The notes beneath the pieces are model-generated. The model had not been told where the DNA came from and searched no databases. It worked only from the letters and a program-made list of their open reading frames with translations. The position numbers and the translations under genes were made by a program. This document shows, piece after piece, positions 6,063 through 7,577 of a stretch of DNA of 7,577 nucleotides (the first letter of the stretch is position 1; each line of letters opens with the position of its first letter). Source of the stretch: a bacterium (GTDB taxonomy: Bacteria > Verrucomicrobiota > Verrucomicrobiae > Limisphaerales > J093); contig JAKCAB010000334.1 of the NCBI GenBank assembly GCA_021839785.1, positions 1 through 7,577 of the forward strand, written 5' to 3'.

Positions 6063-7577
6063 TCAGGCGGGTTTTTGCTGGAGGTATTCGCGTACCGCCG
6101 CGATGAAGCCGCGGAACAGCGGGTGCGAGGCGTTGGGTTTGCTCTGGAATTCCGGGTGGAACTGGCAGGCCACGAAGTACGGGTGGTCTTTCAACTCGAT
6201 CAGCTCCACCAACTCGCCATTGTGGGACGTGCCGCTGAAAACGAACCCAACCTGCTCGAAGCGCTCCCGGTAGGCGTTGTTGAATTCGTACCGGTGGCGG
6301 TGGCGCTCGCGGACAACGAACGCGCCGTACAACCGCGCCACCCTTGAGCCAACCTGGAGCTGCACCTCCTGCGACCCCAACCGCATCGTGCCGCCTTTGG
6401 CCTCGATCCCCTTCTGCTCCTCCAGCAAAGCGATCACTGGATGCGGCGAGTTCTTGTCGAACTCGGTCGAGTGCGCGCCTTCGAGACCGAGGACGTGGCG
6501 GGCGAACTCGATCGACGCCATCTGCATTCCCAGGCAGAGGCCGAGGTACGGAATCCTGTTCTCGCGGGCGTAACGGACGGCAGCGATCTTGCCTTCGATG
6601 CCGCGTTCGCCAAAACCGCCCGGCACCAAGATACCGCCCAGGCCTTTCAGGAGTTTCTCCGCGCCGTCGCGCTCGATTTGCTCGGCTTCGATGCGCTCGA
6701 CTTCGACCCCGCAATCGTTGGCCACGCCGGCGTGCGTGATCGCCTCATAGACGGACTTGTAAGCGTCCGGCAGGCCGATGTACTTGCCGACCACCCCAAT
6801 GCGGACGCGGTGTTGCGGGGCAATCAGTTTGCGGATGATGTCCTGCCAGTAGGCCATGCTGGCGGGCGGCTGTTCGATGCGGAGAAGCTGGCAGACCAGG
6901 TCGTCCATGCGCTCGCGTTGGAGCATCAACGGCACCTCGTAAATGCTGTGGTCCACGTCCTTCTCCTCGATCACCGCCTCGTACGGGACGTTGCAGAAGA
7001 GCGAGATTTTCTGCCGCACGTCTTTGCCGAGCGGACGATCGCAACGGCAGACCAGGAGGTGCGGCGTGATGCCGATTTCGCGCAGCTTGGCGACCGATTG
7101 CTGGGTGGGCTTGGTCTTCAGTTCGCCCGCCGCCCGGATGAACGGCACGTAGGTGACGTGGATGAAAATGGCGTTGTTGTAGCCCAGTTCGAGCGTGAAC
7201 TCGCGGATCGCCTCGAGGAACGGCAGGCCTTCGATGTCGCCGGTGGTGCCGCCGATCTCGGTAATCAGCACGTCGGCTTTCGAGGTGTCGGCCAACAGAC
7301 GAATGCGGTCCTGGATTTCGTCGGTGATGTGCGGGATGACCTGGACGGTCTTGCCGAGATAGCCGCCCTGGCGCTCGCGTTCGAGCACGTTCAGGTACAC
7401 GCGACCGCTGGTGAGGTTGTTGAGTTTGGTGAGCTTGACGTTGGTGAACCGCTCGTAATGGCCCAGGTCGAGGTCGGTCTCGGTGCCGTCGTCGAGCACG
7501 TACACCTCGCCGTGCTGGAACGGGTTCATGGTGCCGGGATCGACGTTCAGGTACGGGTCGAATTTCTGGAGGCAGAC
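6063..7577 (-). CDS. pyrG: CTP synthase, 5' end beyond the window
   Basis: Catalyses ATP-dependent amination of UTP to CTP with glutamine-derived ammonia, the last step of de novo pyrimidine nucleotide synthesis, in the cytosol. 504 residues are visible, ending EYLQQKPA. The synthetase domain shows KFDPYLNVDPGTMNPFQHGE, LDLGHYERF and TEIGGTTGDIEGLPFLEAIR. The C-terminal class I glutamine amidotransferase domain shows GGFGERG, the nucleophile in LGLCLGMQ (Cys codon 6534-6536) and the His/Glu pair in QFHPEF. All catalytic residues in view are present. The ATG at 7527-7529 is the internal Met of PGTMNPFQHGE and not the start: the family pattern continues unbroken to the window edge, so the initiator and the N-terminal ATP loop (GGVVSxLGKG) lie outside. 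It converges on the defence-type fragment at 5688-6014, with a 48-base gap holding only an imperfect GC-rich stem and no T-run. Confidence 0.98.
   Translation of the reverse strand, partial: VCLQKFDPYLNVDPGTMNPFQHGEVYVLDDGTETDLDLGHYERFTNVKLTKLNNLTSGRVYLNVLERERQGGYLGKTVQVIPHITDEIQDRIRLLADTSKADVLITEIGGTTGDIEGLPFLEAIREFTLELGYNNAIFIHVTYVPFIRAAGELKTKPTQQSVAKLREIGITPHLLVCRCDRPLGKDVRQKISLFCNVPYEAVIEEKDVDHSIYEVPLMLQRERMDDLVCQLLRIEQPPASMAYWQDIIRKLIAPQHRVRIGVVGKYIGLPDAYKSVYEAITHAGVANDCGVEVERIEAEQIERDGAEKLLKGLGGILVPGGFGERGIEGKIAAVRYARENRIPYLGLCLGMQMASIEFARHVLGLEGAHSTEFDKNSPHPVIALLEEQKGIEAKGGTMRLGSQEVQLQVGSRVARLYGAFVVRERHRHRYEFNNAYRERFEQVGFVFSGTSHNGELVELIELKDHPYFVACQFHPEFQSKPNASHPLFRGFIAAVREYLQQKPA

Noticed and set aside
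7527..7529. ATG at 7527-7529 (minus strand) as the CTP synthase start
   Set aside because: It is the conserved internal Met of PGTMNPFQHGE; the upstream codons up to the window edge still match the family.
1..7577. tRNA, rRNA, CRISPR arrays, insertion sequences or transposase genes
   Set aside because: I looked for regular spaced repeats, transposase-like proteins and terminal inverted repeats around the Fic segment and found none that I could support.

Overview
The window is GC-rich, and almost every gene in it starts and stops close to its neighbours. Two bacterial housekeeping genes frame it: uppP/bacA (undecaprenyl-diphosphatase) at the left end on the + strand, and the 3' part of pyrG (CTP synthase) at the right end on the - strand. 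Everything between them, about 1088-6014, lies on the + strand and looks like accessory defence and toxin-antitoxin material. From remembered homologues, the protein style (CTP synthase, UppP, the MKTLTVDDYQRIRLP-type antitoxin, the HFVDNRDG proteins) fits a Verrucomicrobiota/Pedosphaera-like bacterium. That placement is inference and was not tested by a search.

Layout. 111-902 is an intact undecaprenyl-diphosphatase. 903-1087 is a short intergenic stretch with a GC hairpin. 1088-3509 holds the two ends of a large Eco57I-like N6-adenine DNA methyltransferase. The N-terminal part and the part starting at the catalytic NPPW motif are in different frames, and the SAM-binding region expected between them is missing, so the gene looks broken by an internal deletion. 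3582-4204 is a two-gene toxin-antitoxin operon: an AbrB/VapB-like antitoxin and a PIN-domain toxin overlapping by ATGA, with a perfect inverted repeat directly before the antitoxin start. 4215-4325 is a 36-codon stub that begins like the larger fragment at 5688. 4326-4473 holds an AT-rich patch and 12-bp direct repeats. 4474-5691 is an intact Fic protein with its own inhibitory motif. 5688-6014 overlaps the Fic stop by ATGA and encodes only the first ~108 residues of what I recognise as the N-terminal phospholipase-D-like region of large helicase-type defence proteins. 6063-7577 is pyrG, convergent, running out of the window.

Reading the parts together: an adenine methyltransferase plus a PLD/helicase protein is a combination seen in restriction-like and DISARM-like anti-phage loci. 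Here the methyltransferase has lost its SAM site and the helicase survives only as two 5' stubs, each directly behind a toxin gene (PIN, then Fic), while the toxin genes look intact. The most economical reading is a decayed anti-phage island whose toxin modules outlived the effector genes. The duplicated helicase 5' ends and the deletion junction are the two points most worth checking, including against assembly error.
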